This document shows, piece after piece, positions 35,901-45,695 of a stretch of DNA of 64,000 nucleotides. The stretch lies in contig NZ_JAIHAU010000005.1 of the NCBI RefSeq assembly GCF_020054945.1, positions 37,948 through 101,947 of the forward strand, in the 5' to 3' direction. The notes under the pieces were generated by a model. That model saw nothing but the letters and a program-made list of their open reading frames with translations, did no database searches and was not told where the DNA came from. Positions within the stretch are counted from its first letter, which is position 1. The number at the start of each line of letters is the position of its first letter. The position numbers and the translations under genes are program-made. This DNA is from Mahella sp. Its GTDB lineage: Bacteria > Bacillota > Clostridia > Mahellales > Mahellaceae.

Positions 35901-36980
35901 CTATTTTGTATAGAAAGCATCAACATTATCCTTGGTGACCATATTGGTACCGGTATCTACCGATGGCGGCAGAGGATTTATATTCTTATCTTTCCAACCC
36001 TCTACCGGATTGACCAGGTCATGATGCAAGGTATAGAGGAACATCATTGACCAATAACCCATATTCCATGTACCCTGCGCCACCGAAGCTGTTATAGTAC
36101 CTTCTTTTATAAGGTCCAACGTGCCTTTATCGGTATCAAAACTTACTATTTTTATTTGTCCTTCTTTGCCGGCTTCCTTTACTGCTGTAGCAACGCCCAC
36201 GCCACTGGTGGCATCTGATGCAAATATGCCATTTACATCAGGATTTGCCTGCAACACACCAGCCATCATAGTAGCCGCTATGGTTTGATCGGCTTTGCCG
36301 TTTACTGTAGATACTATCTCTATATCCGGGTATTTGCTGGCCATAGTTTCTTTAAAGCCTGCGACGCGTTCTTCATGGTTCAATTGACCAGGAAGCGTGC
36401 ATATAGCTACTTTGCCTTTACCATTCAACTCTTTGCCGAGGTAGTCGGCTGCCATGGCGCCGGCTGCTTTGTTGCCTGTAGCCAAAAATGAATACCTTCC
36501 TGACGACGGAGAGTCGGCATCGAATGTAACGATGGGTATACCTGCATCCTTCGCCTTTTTTATAGGTGCCGCCAGAGCATCCGGGTTTATACATGTAACT
36601 GCTATACCTGCCGGATTTTTAGCTATGACCTGTTCTAATACCGTCACTTCCTGGTTCACATCGTACTGGTTTGCACCGGTATATGTAGTCTTTACCCCCA
36701 GTTGTTTCCCGGCATCCTCAAATCCCTTGAAGCAACCTTTCCAATATTCTATACCTGAGGAAAACGTGACCATGTAATATTCCTCGTCTTCGCTCCCTGC
36801 AAACGGCGTCTGAGACGACGAATCTGAGGAAGATGATGTTGTACCACTGCTATCCGACGAATTTGTTGGCGAAGCATTATCTGTATTGCCGCACCCTGTC
36901 AGCATCAATCCTGTCATGAGCGCTATCGCCATGACCAATGCCAATATCCTTTTGCCTTTGTTTCTAAACATATCAAACAA
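35901..36980 (-). CDS. Ribose/galactose-type ABC sugar-binding lipoprotein
   Basis: A 359-aa RbsB-family (peripla_BP_4) binding protein. The lipobox is at Cys30 (LMLTGCGN), followed by a Ser/Thr-rich linker to about residue 60. Family segments include IPIVTFDADSP and the hinge LIKEGTITASVAQ near the C-terminus. It is the last gene of a complete CUT2 importer (ATPase, permease, binding protein). The exact monosaccharide cannot be read from the sequence. Confidence 0.93.
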   Translation of the reverse strand: MFDMFRNKGKRILALVMAIALMTGLMLTGCGNTDNASPTNSSDSSGTTSSSSDSSSQTPFAGSEDEEYYMVTFSSGIEYWKGCFKGFEDAGKQLGVKTTYTGANQYDVNQEVTVLEQVIAKNPAGIAVTCINPDALAAPIKKAKDAGIPIVTFDADSPSSGRYSFLATGNKAAGAMAADYLGKELNGKGKVAICTLPGQLNHEERVAGFKETMASKYPDIEIVSTVNGKADQTIAATMMAGVLQANPDVNGIFASDATSGVGVATAVKEAGKEGQIKIVSFDTDKGTLDLIKEGTITASVAQGTWNMGYWSMMFLYTLHHDLVNPVEGWKDKNINPLPPSVDTGTNMVTKDNVDAFYTK

Positions 36981-36995
36981 CCTCCATTCTTATTT

Positions 36996-37997
36996 TTACG
37001 CAGTCCTACGTCTGGTATGATTTATATAATCGAGAGTAACTGCCGCAAGTAATATTATGCCGCTTATCAAATCTTGCCAATATACCGATACATCCAGCAG
37101 CACAAGACCATCATTAACCAGTGCCAGTAGTATAACGCCCAATACAGCACCAAAGACCGTGCCCTCGCCGCCGCTCAGGCTTGCGCCACCTATTATGGCC
37201 GCCGACATAACCCTCATTTCAGTGCCGAGCCCCGCCGACGGTGTAGCCACGTTAAAGCGCGACAAGGTCAATATACCGGCTATACCCGAGAGCACAGCTA
37301 CAATTATAAATACCAGGAATTTAACCTTGCTTACATTTATGCCCGACAGAGAAGCAGCTTTGGAATTGCTGCCCACATAAAATACCTGCCGTATAAACGC
37401 CGAGTGCCTCATCATGTAATCGCCTATGACCGCTATTACTATAAATATCAATACTATGACTGGTATACCCAGCACCGTACCTCCACCTAAATTTGTAAAA
37501 GCTTTCGGCGTTTGAGCCAGAGACAAAGGCGATCCCTGTGTTAAAACATAGGCTGCACCTCGAGCTATATTCATCATGCTCAATGTGGTTATCATAGGAT
37601 TTATGCCTATCTTGCCTATGAAATAGCCGTTTACCATGCCGCAACCTACTGATATTGCAAGACCTAATATAGTAGCAAGCCATATATTCATATCGCCTAT
37701 ATAAAGGGCTCCTGCAGTAACACCGCTTAAAGCCAGGACCGACCCTACTGACAGATCGAAGCCTCCAGATACCAGTGCTATAGTCATTCCGACGACTATA
37801 ATACCATCTGTAGCCAGGCCTATGAGAGTAGTAGTTATATTGCTGGCCGTTAAAAAGTGCGGGCTAGCCAGTGAAAGCACAATCATCAGTCCTATTATTA
37901 TGAGCAGCAGGCCCATTTCGCGTATAGCCATCATACGCTGCCAAAACGACGGCTTAGCAGTATTCGTTAGACTTGTTTCACTATTTGTCTGTTCCAT
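36996..37997 (-). CDS. Ribose-type ABC transporter permease
   Basis: A 333-aa RbsC-type permease with eight to ten hydrophobic segments. The family stretches GGFDLSVGSVLALSG and GGASLSGGEGTVFGAVLG are present, the latter being the cytoplasmic loop that contacts the ATPase. CGGAGGAAG precedes the ATG. It lies 20 nt after the ATPase gene and 15 nt before the binding protein. Confidence 0.95.
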   Translation of the reverse strand: MEQTNSETSLTNTAKPSFWQRMMAIREMGLLLIIIGLMIVLSLASPHFLTASNITTTLIGLATDGIIVVGMTIALVSGGFDLSVGSVLALSGVTAGALYIGDMNIWLATILGLAISVGCGMVNGYFIGKIGINPMITTLSMMNIARGAAYVLTQGSPLSLAQTPKAFTNLGGGTVLGIPVIVLIFIVIAVIGDYMMRHSAFIRQVFYVGSNSKAASLSGINVSKVKFLVFIIVAVLSGIAGILTLSRFNVATPSAGLGTEMRVMSAAIIGGASLSGGEGTVFGAVLGVILLALVNDGLVLLDVSVYWQDLISGIILLAAVTLDYINHTRRRTA

Positions 37998-38017
37998 ATT
38001 CTTCCTCCGATCTGTAC

Positions 38018-39523
38018 TTACTTTGTCTGACAGACGCCTGATGCCAATGTCATTATGTTTTCTTCAGTTATATTCGAACCGCTCAATTCACCTGATATAC
38101 ACCCTTCATGCATAACTATGACCCTATCGCTCATACCGATTATCTCCGGCATATCAGACGATATGAGTATTATACCCACACCCTGCTCAGCGAGTTGCCG
38201 CATCAAAGCGTGTATCTCCGCTTTCGCCCCGACATCTATACCTCTTGTGGGCTCATCCATAATAAGTATCTTTGGCTCTATAGCCAGCCATTTCCCCAGC
38301 ATAACCTTTTGCTGATTGCCGCCGCTTAAGCTCTCTACCGGTTGCTCTATAGACGATACTTTTATATTCAGCGAGGTCACAAAACGTTCGGCCAGACGTT
38401 TTTCCCGGTCATCGTCTATAAAGATGCCGTTTGCGATATTGGACAGCTTAGCAGCCGATATGTTTTTTTTAACCTCCAGATTAAGAAAAAGGCCTTGTTC
38501 TTTACGGTCTTCAGTCATATATCCTATACCATTTTGGATAGCGTCGCCATATTCTGATATATTCAGCTTTTGAGCGTGAACATATATTTCGCCGCTGTCT
38601 TTTGGGTCTATGCCGCATATAGCGCGCGCCATTTCGCTTCTACCTGCACCTATAAGGCCGGCAAAACCTAATATTTCACCTTTATATAACTCAAATTCCA
38701 CATCTTTAAAATCATCGGCGCGGGATAAATCGCTTATTTTAAGTATAAGCTCTCCTCTCTCTTCAGATTTATCAGGATACATAGCATCTATATTCCTGCC
38801 TACCATGGATACTATAAGGTCATTTTCGGTAACTTCGCTCACCAGACGCGTCATTATATAATGCCCGTCCCGTAGTACTGTCACCCTATCGCATAAATCG
38901 AATATTTCCTGCAATCTATGGCTTATATACAACACGCTTATACCCTGACTCTTTAGAGAACGCAGTAACCGGAAAAGAATTTCAACTTCATTTTCTGTAA
39001 GCGATGACGTTGGTTCATCCAATATTAGCAGTTTGCAGTTAAGCGATAATGCCTTGGCTATTTCCACTATCTGCTGCTCGCCGACATTTAATTCCCTAAG
39101 TTGCTTTCTGGGTGAAATATTGCTGTCGAGCATCTTAAGTATCTCCGATGACCTCTTATAAAGCTCATCATAGTCTATCATTCCGCCAGCTTTAACAGGC
39201 ATCCTGCCCATGAATATATTCTCGGCCACGCTGACGTCCGGACATAAGCTTAGTTCCTGGTGCACAAAGCCTATACCGGCTTCCTGAGCATGGCGAGTGT
39301 CAGCAAACTGCGCTTTCTGTCCGTTCCAGAAGATCTCGCCTTCATCGGGCTGCAATACACCACCTATAATATTCATAAGTGTCGATTTACCGGCACCATT
39401 TTCACCCACCAGCGCGTGTATTTCACCTTTAAATATTTCCAGCGATACGCCTGATAATGCAACTGTACCGGGGAACCTCTTTACTATATCCCTTACATTC
39501 AATAGGGTTTCATTGCCAGACAA
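38018..39523 (-). CDS. Ribose-type ABC transporter ATPase (two nucleotide-binding domains)
   Basis: A 501-aa RbsA/MglA-type subunit with tandem ATPase domains. The first has a standard Walker A (GENGAGKST), signature LNVGEQQ and Walker B LLILDEPTSSL. The second has the degenerate Walker A common to the family (GLIGAGRSE), signature LSGGNQQKV and ILIMDEPTRGID. The start is TTG, 7 nt after GGAGGAAG. It is the first gene of the CUT2 operon and divergent from a DeoR-type regulator, which probably represses it. Confidence 0.95.
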   Translation of the reverse strand: MSGNETLLNVRDIVKRFPGTVALSGVSLEIFKGEIHALVGENGAGKSTLMNIIGGVLQPDEGEIFWNGQKAQFADTRHAQEAGIGFVHQELSLCPDVSVAENIFMGRMPVKAGGMIDYDELYKRSSEILKMLDSNISPRKQLRELNVGEQQIVEIAKALSLNCKLLILDEPTSSLTENEVEILFRLLRSLKSQGISVLYISHRLQEIFDLCDRVTVLRDGHYIMTRLVSEVTENDLIVSMVGRNIDAMYPDKSEERGELILKISDLSRADDFKDVEFELYKGEILGFAGLIGAGRSEMARAICGIDPKDSGEIYVHAQKLNISEYGDAIQNGIGYMTEDRKEQGLFLNLEVKKNISAAKLSNIANGIFIDDDREKRLAERFVTSLNIKVSSIEQPVESLSGGNQQKVMLGKWLAIEPKILIMDEPTRGIDVGAKAEIHALMRQLAEQGVGIILISSDMPEIIGMSDRVIVMHEGCISGELSGSNITEENIMTLASGVCQTK

Positions 39524-39725
39524 CTTTCTTCCTCCTTCCTTTTTATTATCATACTTATATATTCGACATAAAAATTAAAAATCCTTCTTTTCTGAATTAT
39601 TTTTTTTTATTTTTTTTTATCAATTTTTATTAATATGCTTCCGATTTATAAAGCATCTAAAGAATAATAAAATCTATTGATAATACAAGAAAATTATCAT
39701 AAAATGAAATGGGTGAGGATAATAT

Positions 39726-40490
39726 ATGTTTGCAGCACAAAGATTGGAAAAAATCAAAGAGATTCTCCTGGAGAAAAAACAAATAGATGTAGTAACCTTG
39801 AGCTCCATATTGGACGTATCTGAGGTAACAGTACGGCGCGACCTGGAAAAGCTCGAAGGTCAAGGCTTTCTGACAAAAACTCATGGAGGGGCTATATTGA
39901 AGGAGTCGGACGCCAATCCTCCTCAGCAAGAAGACGATCCATTAAAAGAAGAGCGCGAGCAGATAGGCATAATAGCCTCTCACATGGTAGACGACAATGA
40001 AGCCATATTATTGGGCTCTGGTTCGTTATGCCTGGAAATAGCCAAGAATTTAAAAGATAAAAATAACCTCACAGTAGTAACCATAGATCTTAATATCGCT
40101 ATAGAATTGGCTGATTGCGTCAATATAAATATAATAATACCCGGCGGGTATTTGATTGGATCCAGTCTATCCCTATATGGCGATTTGACCGAGAAATTCT
40201 TAAGCGATATGTTTGTAAACAAGGCATTCATCGAAGTGGATGGTATATCGGAAGATAGGGGTTACACCATTAACAATGCGCAGCAGGCCTCCGTCGCAAA
40301 GGCTATGATGAAAATAACAAAAGAGGTCATTATAGTAGCAGATTATACTAAATTTGGCAAAATAGCCTTCAATCAAATAGGGCTGATACACAATGCCGGT
40401 AAAGTCATAACCAATGATAAAGTACCTATTGAATTTAAAAAATACTTTTTTGATGAAGAAATACCCATCTTCACTACCTATCAATTATGA
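39726..40490 (+). CDS. DeoR-family transcriptional regulator
   Basis: A 254-aa repressor. The N-terminal helix-turn-helix (about 5-57) includes VVTLSSILDVSEVTVRRDL and THGGA; the C-terminal DeoR sensor domain with its sugar-phosphate pocket follows (SGSLCLEIAKNL; VDGISEDRGYTINN; VADYTKFGK). It is divergent from the complete ribose-type importer and 19 nt upstream of an extra ATPase gene, so it likely controls both in response to a phosphorylated sugar. The 200-bp divergent gap (39524-39725) is very AT-rich and should hold its operator; I found no clear palindrome. Confidence 0.92.
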   Translation: MFAAQRLEKIKEILLEKKQIDVVTLSSILDVSEVTVRRDLEKLEGQGFLTKTHGGAILKESDANPPQQEDDPLKEEREQIGIIASHMVDDNEAILLGSGSLCLEIAKNLKDKNNLTVVTIDLNIAIELADCVNINIIIPGGYLIGSSLSLYGDLTEKFLSDMFVNKAFIEVDGISEDRGYTINNAQQASVAKAMMKITKEVIIVADYTKFGKIAFNQIGLIHNAGKVITNDKVPIEFKKYFFDEEIPIFTTYQL

Positions 40491-40509
40491 GAGGTCGGAG
40501 GTGCTAGCT

Positions 40510-42006
40510 ATGGATCAAGTAATATTGGAGCTCAAAAATGTGTGCAAGCAATTTACAAATGCTGCGGCATTAAGCAACGTATCGCTTATATTAAAAAGGG
40601 GCGAGATACATGCCCTCCTTGGAGAAAACGGTGCTGGAAAAACCACGCTTATGAAGGTCTTAACCGGTGCTGTTCCCATGGACAGCGGAGAAATATATAT
40701 AGATGGGAAAAGAGTTACCATTTCCTCCCCCGCTGATGCCCAAAAGCTCGGCATAAGCATGGTATATCAAGATTTTGCGCTATTTCCTCATCTTACTGTA
40801 GCCGAAAATATATTTATAGGCAATAAGCCTATGATAAAAGGCTCTGCTGATTTGATAAACTGGCGCGCCTTATTTTGCAAAGCCGAGGCTTTATTGGAAC
40901 AATTAGGTTTCCCTATAGATCCGCGTACTATAGTAAGGGATCTAAATATGCCAAAGCGCCAAATGGTGGAGATAGCTAGGGCTTTAGCGCAACACCCCCG
41001 CATATTGATAATGGATGAACCTACATCAGCTCTAGCCGAGCAGGAAATTATACAATTATTTTCCGTACTGAAAAACATAGTTTCTCAGCGCGGTGCATCT
41101 ATTATATACGTCACTCACCGTTTAGAAGAAATATGGATGATAGCCGATAGCGTAAGCGTCATGCGCGACGGCACGCTTATAAGCACAGCAGCGGTAGATG
41201 CCACCGATCCAGATTCGCTCATATTTCAAATGATAGGAAAAGACGTAAAGGATAAATATCCGAAGCTTCCCATAAAAAAAGGCACAGAGGTTTTTCGCGT
41301 TAAAGACCTGAGCGTTAAAGATCAATTAAACAACATATCTTTTGTTCTCCATGAAGGCGAAATATTGGGCATAGCAGGCTTTTTAGGTTCTGGGCGCAGC
41401 ACATTGGCCAAGGCTTTGTTCGGCGCCGAATCTATAAGCACGGGTGAGATATTTATAGATCAGCAAAAAGTGCAAATAAGCTCGCCTAAAGAAGCCATAG
41501 AAAATGGGATAGCGCTTCTTTCCGAAGACCGTCTGGAACAAGGCTTATTCCCTTATATGAGTATATCAGCTAACATGGTGGCAGCCAATCTACGTCAATT
41601 CACTAAGGATCTTATGATAAACAAGCATAAAGAGGATAAGCTGGCTAATATGTATATAAAAAAGCTGGGCATTAAAACGCCGAAAAGTCAAGAGGCAGTT
41701 TCAAAGCTTAGCAGCGGTAACCAACAAAAGGTATTGATAGCTAAATGGATGCTGGCAAAAGCTCGTGTGTTTATTTTGGACGAGCCTACGCGCGGGTTAG
41801 ACATAGGTTCAAAGGTGGAGGTATACAATCTTATGAATGAACTGGCCCGCAGTGGCAGTGGCATAATAATGATATCATCTGAATTACCCGAGCTTCTGGG
41901 TATGTGTGATCGGCTACTGGTGCTCCATAAAGGGCGCATAGCAAAGGAATTGTTGCGTCATGAAGCCTCTCAGGAGTTGGTATTCCGCTATGCTTCAGGT
42001 AAATAA
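40510..42006 (+). CDS. Second ribose-type ABC ATPase, without own permease
   Basis: A 498-aa RbsA-type protein with two ATPase domains: first Walker A GENGAGKTT and Walker B ILIMDEPTSALAEQ, second degenerate Walker A GFLGSGRSTL, signature LSSGNQQKV and Walker B FILDEPTRGLD. A longer frame opens at 40414 inside the DeoR gene, but TCGGAGGTG precedes the ATG at 40510. No permease or binding protein follows; the next 150 bp hold nothing recognisable and then an opposing ZIP gene. It may serve the divergent importer or be the remnant of a second system. Confidence 0.93.
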   Translation: MDQVILELKNVCKQFTNAAALSNVSLILKRGEIHALLGENGAGKTTLMKVLTGAVPMDSGEIYIDGKRVTISSPADAQKLGISMVYQDFALFPHLTVAENIFIGNKPMIKGSADLINWRALFCKAEALLEQLGFPIDPRTIVRDLNMPKRQMVEIARALAQHPRILIMDEPTSALAEQEIIQLFSVLKNIVSQRGASIIYVTHRLEEIWMIADSVSVMRDGTLISTAAVDATDPDSLIFQMIGKDVKDKYPKLPIKKGTEVFRVKDLSVKDQLNNISFVLHEGEILGIAGFLGSGRSTLAKALFGAESISTGEIFIDQQKVQISSPKEAIENGIALLSEDRLEQGLFPYMSISANMVAANLRQFTKDLMINKHKEDKLANMYIKKLGIKTPKSQEAVSKLSSGNQQKVLIAKWMLAKARVFILDEPTRGLDIGSKVEVYNLMNELARSGSGIIMISSELPELLGMCDRLLVLHKGRIAKELLRHEASQELVFRYASGK

Positions 42007-42159
42007 ACTGAAAACGGAGAATGCAGGTTGTAGTAGTCGACGACGGCAGCAGCAGAAATATAAGCAAACTTTTGCCGATACCGCCTGCTATGCCACGATA
42101 ATACGTCCTGGCAAAAATCAAGCTCGGTTACTAAATAGTGGCCACTAGCTCTATCCCCG

Positions 42160-42948
42160 TCATCCCAGTGCGACGTCAAGAACCATCATCAATACAAAAC
42201 CTATTGCCACGCCAATAGTTCCAATGTCAGAGTGCTCGCCGATCTGCGATTCCGGTATCAGTTCCTCTACAACCACGTAGATCATGGCACCCGCTGCAAA
42301 AGCCAGAATATATGGCAGTACAGCAGTAATCATATTTACCAGTAAAATTGTGATTGCGGCCGCTATCGGTTCAACCACGCCGGACAAAATACCGTATGAT
42401 AAAGAGCGTTTCTGACTCATACCCTCGCTTCTCAGCGGTAGAGAAATTATCGCACCTTCAGGAAGATTTTGAAGTGCTATACCGATAGATAATGCAAAAG
42501 CCCCGGCCAGGCTGATGCCGGAACTTACGTTGCCTATACCGGCAAACACCACTCCGACGGCCATACCTTCGGGGATATTATGCAGTGTTACAGCCAGTAT
42601 CAGCATAGAGGTCTTATTCAACTTAGAGGGTATACCTTCCGGTTTTTCCTCATCTAGATGAAGATGAGGAATAACATTATCGAGCAATAAGAGGAAACCG
42701 ATTCCCAACAAGAATCCCACGCATGCAGGCAACCACGCCAGCTTTCCTTGCTCGGCAGCCATATCGATCGCCGGTATAAGCAATGACCATACGGAGGCCG
42801 CGATCATTACTCCCGAGGCGAATCCGAGCAACGCATTTTGCGTATGCGGTTTCATTTCGCCTTTCAAAAATATGACGGTTAAGGCTCCGAGGGTTGTACC
42901 TACAAAAGGAATGAGTATACCGATAATTATTGTTACATAGTCGTTCAT
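42160..42948 (-). CDS. ZIP family divalent metal transporter
   Basis: A 262-aa ZupT/GufA-like protein with about eight membrane segments. The metal-site helices show HNIPEGMAVGVVFAG and QNLPEGAIISLPL, the standard His-Asn-x-Pro-Glu-Gly signatures, and a histidine-containing cytoplasmic loop (IPHLHLDEE). It would import zinc, iron or manganese. An in-frame GTG at 42957 lacks an SD; AAAGGTG fits the ATG at 42948. It is transcribed alone. The 150-bp gap after it, up to 42007, contains no gene I can support. Confidence 0.92.
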   Translation of the reverse strand: MNDYVTIIIGILIPFVGTTLGALTVIFLKGEMKPHTQNALLGFASGVMIAASVWSLLIPAIDMAAEQGKLAWLPACVGFLLGIGFLLLLDNVIPHLHLDEEKPEGIPSKLNKTSMLILAVTLHNIPEGMAVGVVFAGIGNVSSGISLAGAFALSIGIALQNLPEGAIISLPLRSEGMSQKRSLSYGILSGVVEPIAAAITILLVNMITAVLPYILAFAAGAMIYVVVEELIPESQIGEHSDIGTIGVAIGFVLMMVLDVALG

Positions 42949-43071
42949 GCACTTCACCTTTCACATAATCTTCGATATTGTCACGCGCTTATCTTTTATC
43001 GTTTTAACTCATTTTATCATAAATATATGCCCGATGTACAGCGCCGTTATGCCGGAAATCAACAGAAAAAA

Positions 43072-43100
43072 TTGATATTGCCGGTATAGCATAGTATAAT
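43072..43100 (+). promoter_or_regulatory. Promoter of the FAD oxidoreductase gene
   Basis: TTGATA (43072-43077), a 17-bp spacer and TATAAT (43095-43100), with the ATG at 43137 after AAAAGGAG. Confidence 0.75.
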
Positions 43101-43136
43101 TATGGTATAGGTAAAGCGAAAAGGAGAAAAACTTCT

Positions 43137-44342
43137 ATGCAGCAAGAATTTTACTACGTTATAATCGGCAACGGCGTAGCAGGCCTAAGCGCGGCCGAGG
43201 CCATAAGACAAAACGATGCTTATCGGACCATAGCAGTTATAAGCGATGAAAATTATCTCACATACATGAGACTTGTACTGTCCCATCATCTTGGCGAGAA
43301 TATATTGCCGGAGGTCCTATATATTCATCCTCAAAGTTGGTATGACAAAGAGAACATAAGCATAATTTTAAATACCAAAACCATCGGTATAGATACCGAC
43401 GGTAAAGTTTTAAAAACCGACAAGGGCGATATCAATTATACAAAACTAATAATAGCCAGCGGCAGTTACTGTTTCATACCCCCTGTAGATGGTTCCGATA
43501 AAAAAGGTGTATTCGCCTTGAGAGGCATGGATGACTTAATCGAAATAAACCACGCTATAGAGCAGAGCAGCAAAGCTATAGTGATAGGCGGCGGATTACT
43601 GGGTTTGGAATCAGCTTGGGCTATAAAACAGAAAGGTATCGATGTGACGGTTCTGGAATTCTTCCCCCGCATATTGCCCAGGCAAATGGATGATGAAGGT
43701 TCTGTCATACTCGAAGGCATTATAGAAAATCTCGGCATAGAGCTTTATCTAGGCGTGGAAGCCGCCAATATAAGCGGTGATGACAAAGCTGACGGGGTTG
43801 TACTGAAAGACGGCAGATTTATATCCGGCGATTTTGTTCTATTCTCATCCGGCGTAAGGCCACATGTTGAGTTTGTAAAGGATACGCCCATAAGCTTAAA
43901 CAAAGGTATAGTGGTCGACGAATACATGCGCACTGATGTACCCGATATCTATGCGGCGGGAGATGTGGCCGAGTACAAAGGCGCTATCCCGGGCATATGG
44001 CCTATAGCCAGTGCCCAGGGCAAGATAGCCGGCATAAACGCCGCAGGCGAGCAGGAAAAATACAAAACTATACCGCCTTCCAATACGTTGAAAGTAATGG
44101 GTATCGATTGTTTTTCCGTAGGCAATATAGACAACCGGGAAAATCGATTTAAAGAGATAAAGTATACAGGCGATACTGAATATTATAAGCTGTTTTTAGA
44201 TGGCAATCGCCTTGTGGGTGCTATCATGTTAGGGGATATATCAAAGTCCGTGCGCCTGCGCTCATTCATAGAGCAAGGCAAGGATATGAGCGACTACCTT
44301 GTATCCGACAATGCCAAAGAGATAATAGAAAAACTATCGTAA
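43137..44342 (+). CDS. FAD/NAD(P)-dependent oxidoreductase (rubredoxin/nitrite reductase-like)
   Basis: A 401-aa flavoprotein with two dinucleotide folds: FAD site GNGVAGLSAAEA (12-23), NAD(P)H site VIGGGLLGLESAWA (about 144-157), and the second FAD motif TDVPDIYAAGDVAEY. It lacks a redox-active CxxC. It most resembles NADH:rubredoxin oxidoreductase or the flavin subunit type of assimilatory nitrite reductase. In an anaerobe a role in electron transfer to rubredoxin or oxygen detoxification is plausible. No partner gene is adjacent. It is a single-gene unit ending in a hairpin. Confidence 0.88.
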   Translation: MQQEFYYVIIGNGVAGLSAAEAIRQNDAYRTIAVISDENYLTYMRLVLSHHLGENILPEVLYIHPQSWYDKENISIILNTKTIGIDTDGKVLKTDKGDINYTKLIIASGSYCFIPPVDGSDKKGVFALRGMDDLIEINHAIEQSSKAIVIGGGLLGLESAWAIKQKGIDVTVLEFFPRILPRQMDDEGSVILEGIIENLGIELYLGVEAANISGDDKADGVVLKDGRFISGDFVLFSSGVRPHVEFVKDTPISLNKGIVVDEYMRTDVPDIYAAGDVAEYKGAIPGIWPIASAQGKIAGINAAGEQEKYKTIPPSNTLKVMGIDCFSVGNIDNRENRFKEIKYTGDTEYYKLFLDGNRLVGAIMLGDISKSVRLRSFIEQGKDMSDYLVSDNAKEIIEKLS

Positions 44343-44347
44343 AGGCA

Positions 44348-44373
44348 AAGCGCCGGTTGATCGGCCGGCGCTT
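44348..44373. terminator. GC-rich hairpin between convergent genes
   Basis: AAGCGCCGG (44348-44356) pairs with CCGGCGCTT (44365-44373). It stands between the FAD oxidoreductase and the opposing GNAT gene. The U-run is poor on both strands, so efficiency is uncertain. Confidence 0.6.
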
Positions 44374-44379
44374 AAAGGT

Positions 44380-45561
44380 TTAAAATCCGTTATTGTTAAA
44401 GGTCGCCGAAGGCGGGAAGGTTTTATTTGCAGCGCTTATAGCGCTCGCCTCGCCCTCTATCCTGCCTATGGCCGCAAGCCTCTCGGCCGGCATATAGCCC
44501 AAAAACATCTGGCTAAAGGCCTGTATATCACAGCTTAAGGAGGCCGTATCGGTCTTTTCTATCCGAGCTCTGCCGTTAGCTATGCGCACATGCCATGGCC
44601 CTTCATTCCATGGGGCAGATGTATCAGTTATTCGTATGCTGAATTCCTCGTCGATATCATCAGGATAGCCTCGCTCCAGCAAAGCTTTATTCACATCCAC
44701 AACGCGGAACATCATACCCGGTGTCAATTTCATATCAACGCGCGGATTGGGCAACAAAACATGCAGTTGCTCATCCACGGCCGTAGACCATTTGGCCTGC
44801 TCTATCTGGGCCTCATGAGCGTATATAAACCACAGCAAGCCTTCGAGCGCTTTTATATCTTTATATATCATTTCATATATATTCATCTTACCATCGCGTA
44901 TCGTATATATTATGTATCCACCAGGCTCACCGTTATCGTAATGCCAAAGATAGGAATACTTTTTATATTCATCGGCGAAAGGATCATCCAGTACGAAATC
45001 TCTCCACAATATCCTATCACGGATGACGCAGCCGTTATGCTTTTTAGCATATGCTGTATATATATCGTTTAACGCATCTATATCCTGCTCAGTAACCGCC
45101 GTTATATTTCCGGCCTTATGGCTAAAAGCTTTCAGGTGTCCTATGGGAATAACATAATCCATGCGATCGAACCCCATTTCCCAACCGTACTTCCTATAGA
45201 ATTCGAAGGAAAATGGAGCAAGCATCGATACCGCCTGTCCTCGCTCCCTCATTACTTCCAGAGATTTCTTCAAGAGATCGGCTATACGTCCGCCATGCCT
45301 CCCTTCCGGCATAGATGATACCATGGCTATGCCACCCATATCCAAAGGAGCCCCGCCGACCATGATCCTGAAAGGAAGCATCTGTATGGCCGCCATTAAT
45401 ATATCCGCATCATCGTAATAACCGAGGACATACTCCGGCTTTATATATTTTTGCGCATATGCCGCCATCTTGTCCTGCGCCTGATGTAACCATGGAAAAC
45501 AGTAAGTAGCTATGAACTGCATTCGGGCAAAATCTGAATCATTTACAAACCTTATAGGCAT
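44380..45561 (-). CDS. GNAT family N-acetyltransferase, Eis-like
   Basis: A protein of about 393 aa with two GNAT-type domains and a C-terminal sterol-carrier-like domain, the Eis arrangement. The N-terminal GNAT domain contains the acetyl-CoA segment MPEGRHGGRIADLLKKSL, and a KYGWEMGFDRM stretch typical of the family follows. Eis enzymes acetylate amines of aminoglycosides or proteins. The frame opens at 45579, but GAGGAGG precedes the ATG at 45561 (MPIRFV). It is divergent from the hydrolase gene and is transcribed alone. Confidence 0.88.
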   Translation of the reverse strand: MPIRFVNDSDFARMQFIATYCFPWLHQAQDKMAAYAQKYIKPEYVLGYYDDADILMAAIQMLPFRIMVGGAPLDMGGIAMVSSMPEGRHGGRIADLLKKSLEVMRERGQAVSMLAPFSFEFYRKYGWEMGFDRMDYVIPIGHLKAFSHKAGNITAVTEQDIDALNDIYTAYAKKHNGCVIRDRILWRDFVLDDPFADEYKKYSYLWHYDNGEPGGYIIYTIRDGKMNIYEMIYKDIKALEGLLWFIYAHEAQIEQAKWSTAVDEQLHVLLPNPRVDMKLTPGMMFRVVDVNKALLERGYPDDIDEEFSIRITDTSAPWNEGPWHVRIANGRARIEKTDTASLSCDIQAFSQMFLGYMPAERLAAIGRIEGEASAISAANKTFPPSATFNNNGF

Positions 45562-45695
45562 GATAAACCTCCTCATCATCGCTTACGTTTTCCGATTATA
45601 TCATAGGCCAAGGTACAACTCAAGCATAATATTTTTTTATTAAAAATATACTTTAGCAGCAGGAATGTATAGCAACGAGCGGAAGGAGGGCTCAT

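Noticed and set aside
40414..40509. N-terminal extension of the RbsA-like ATPase into the DeoR gene
   Set aside because: The extension overlaps DeoR coding sequence in another frame, and a good SD precedes the ATG at 40510.
42007..42159. Short frames between the extra ATPase and the ZIP gene
   Set aside because: A 26-codon frame on the plus strand (MQVVVVDDGSS...) and a 63-codon frame on the minus strand exist, but neither has a good SD or a recognised family.
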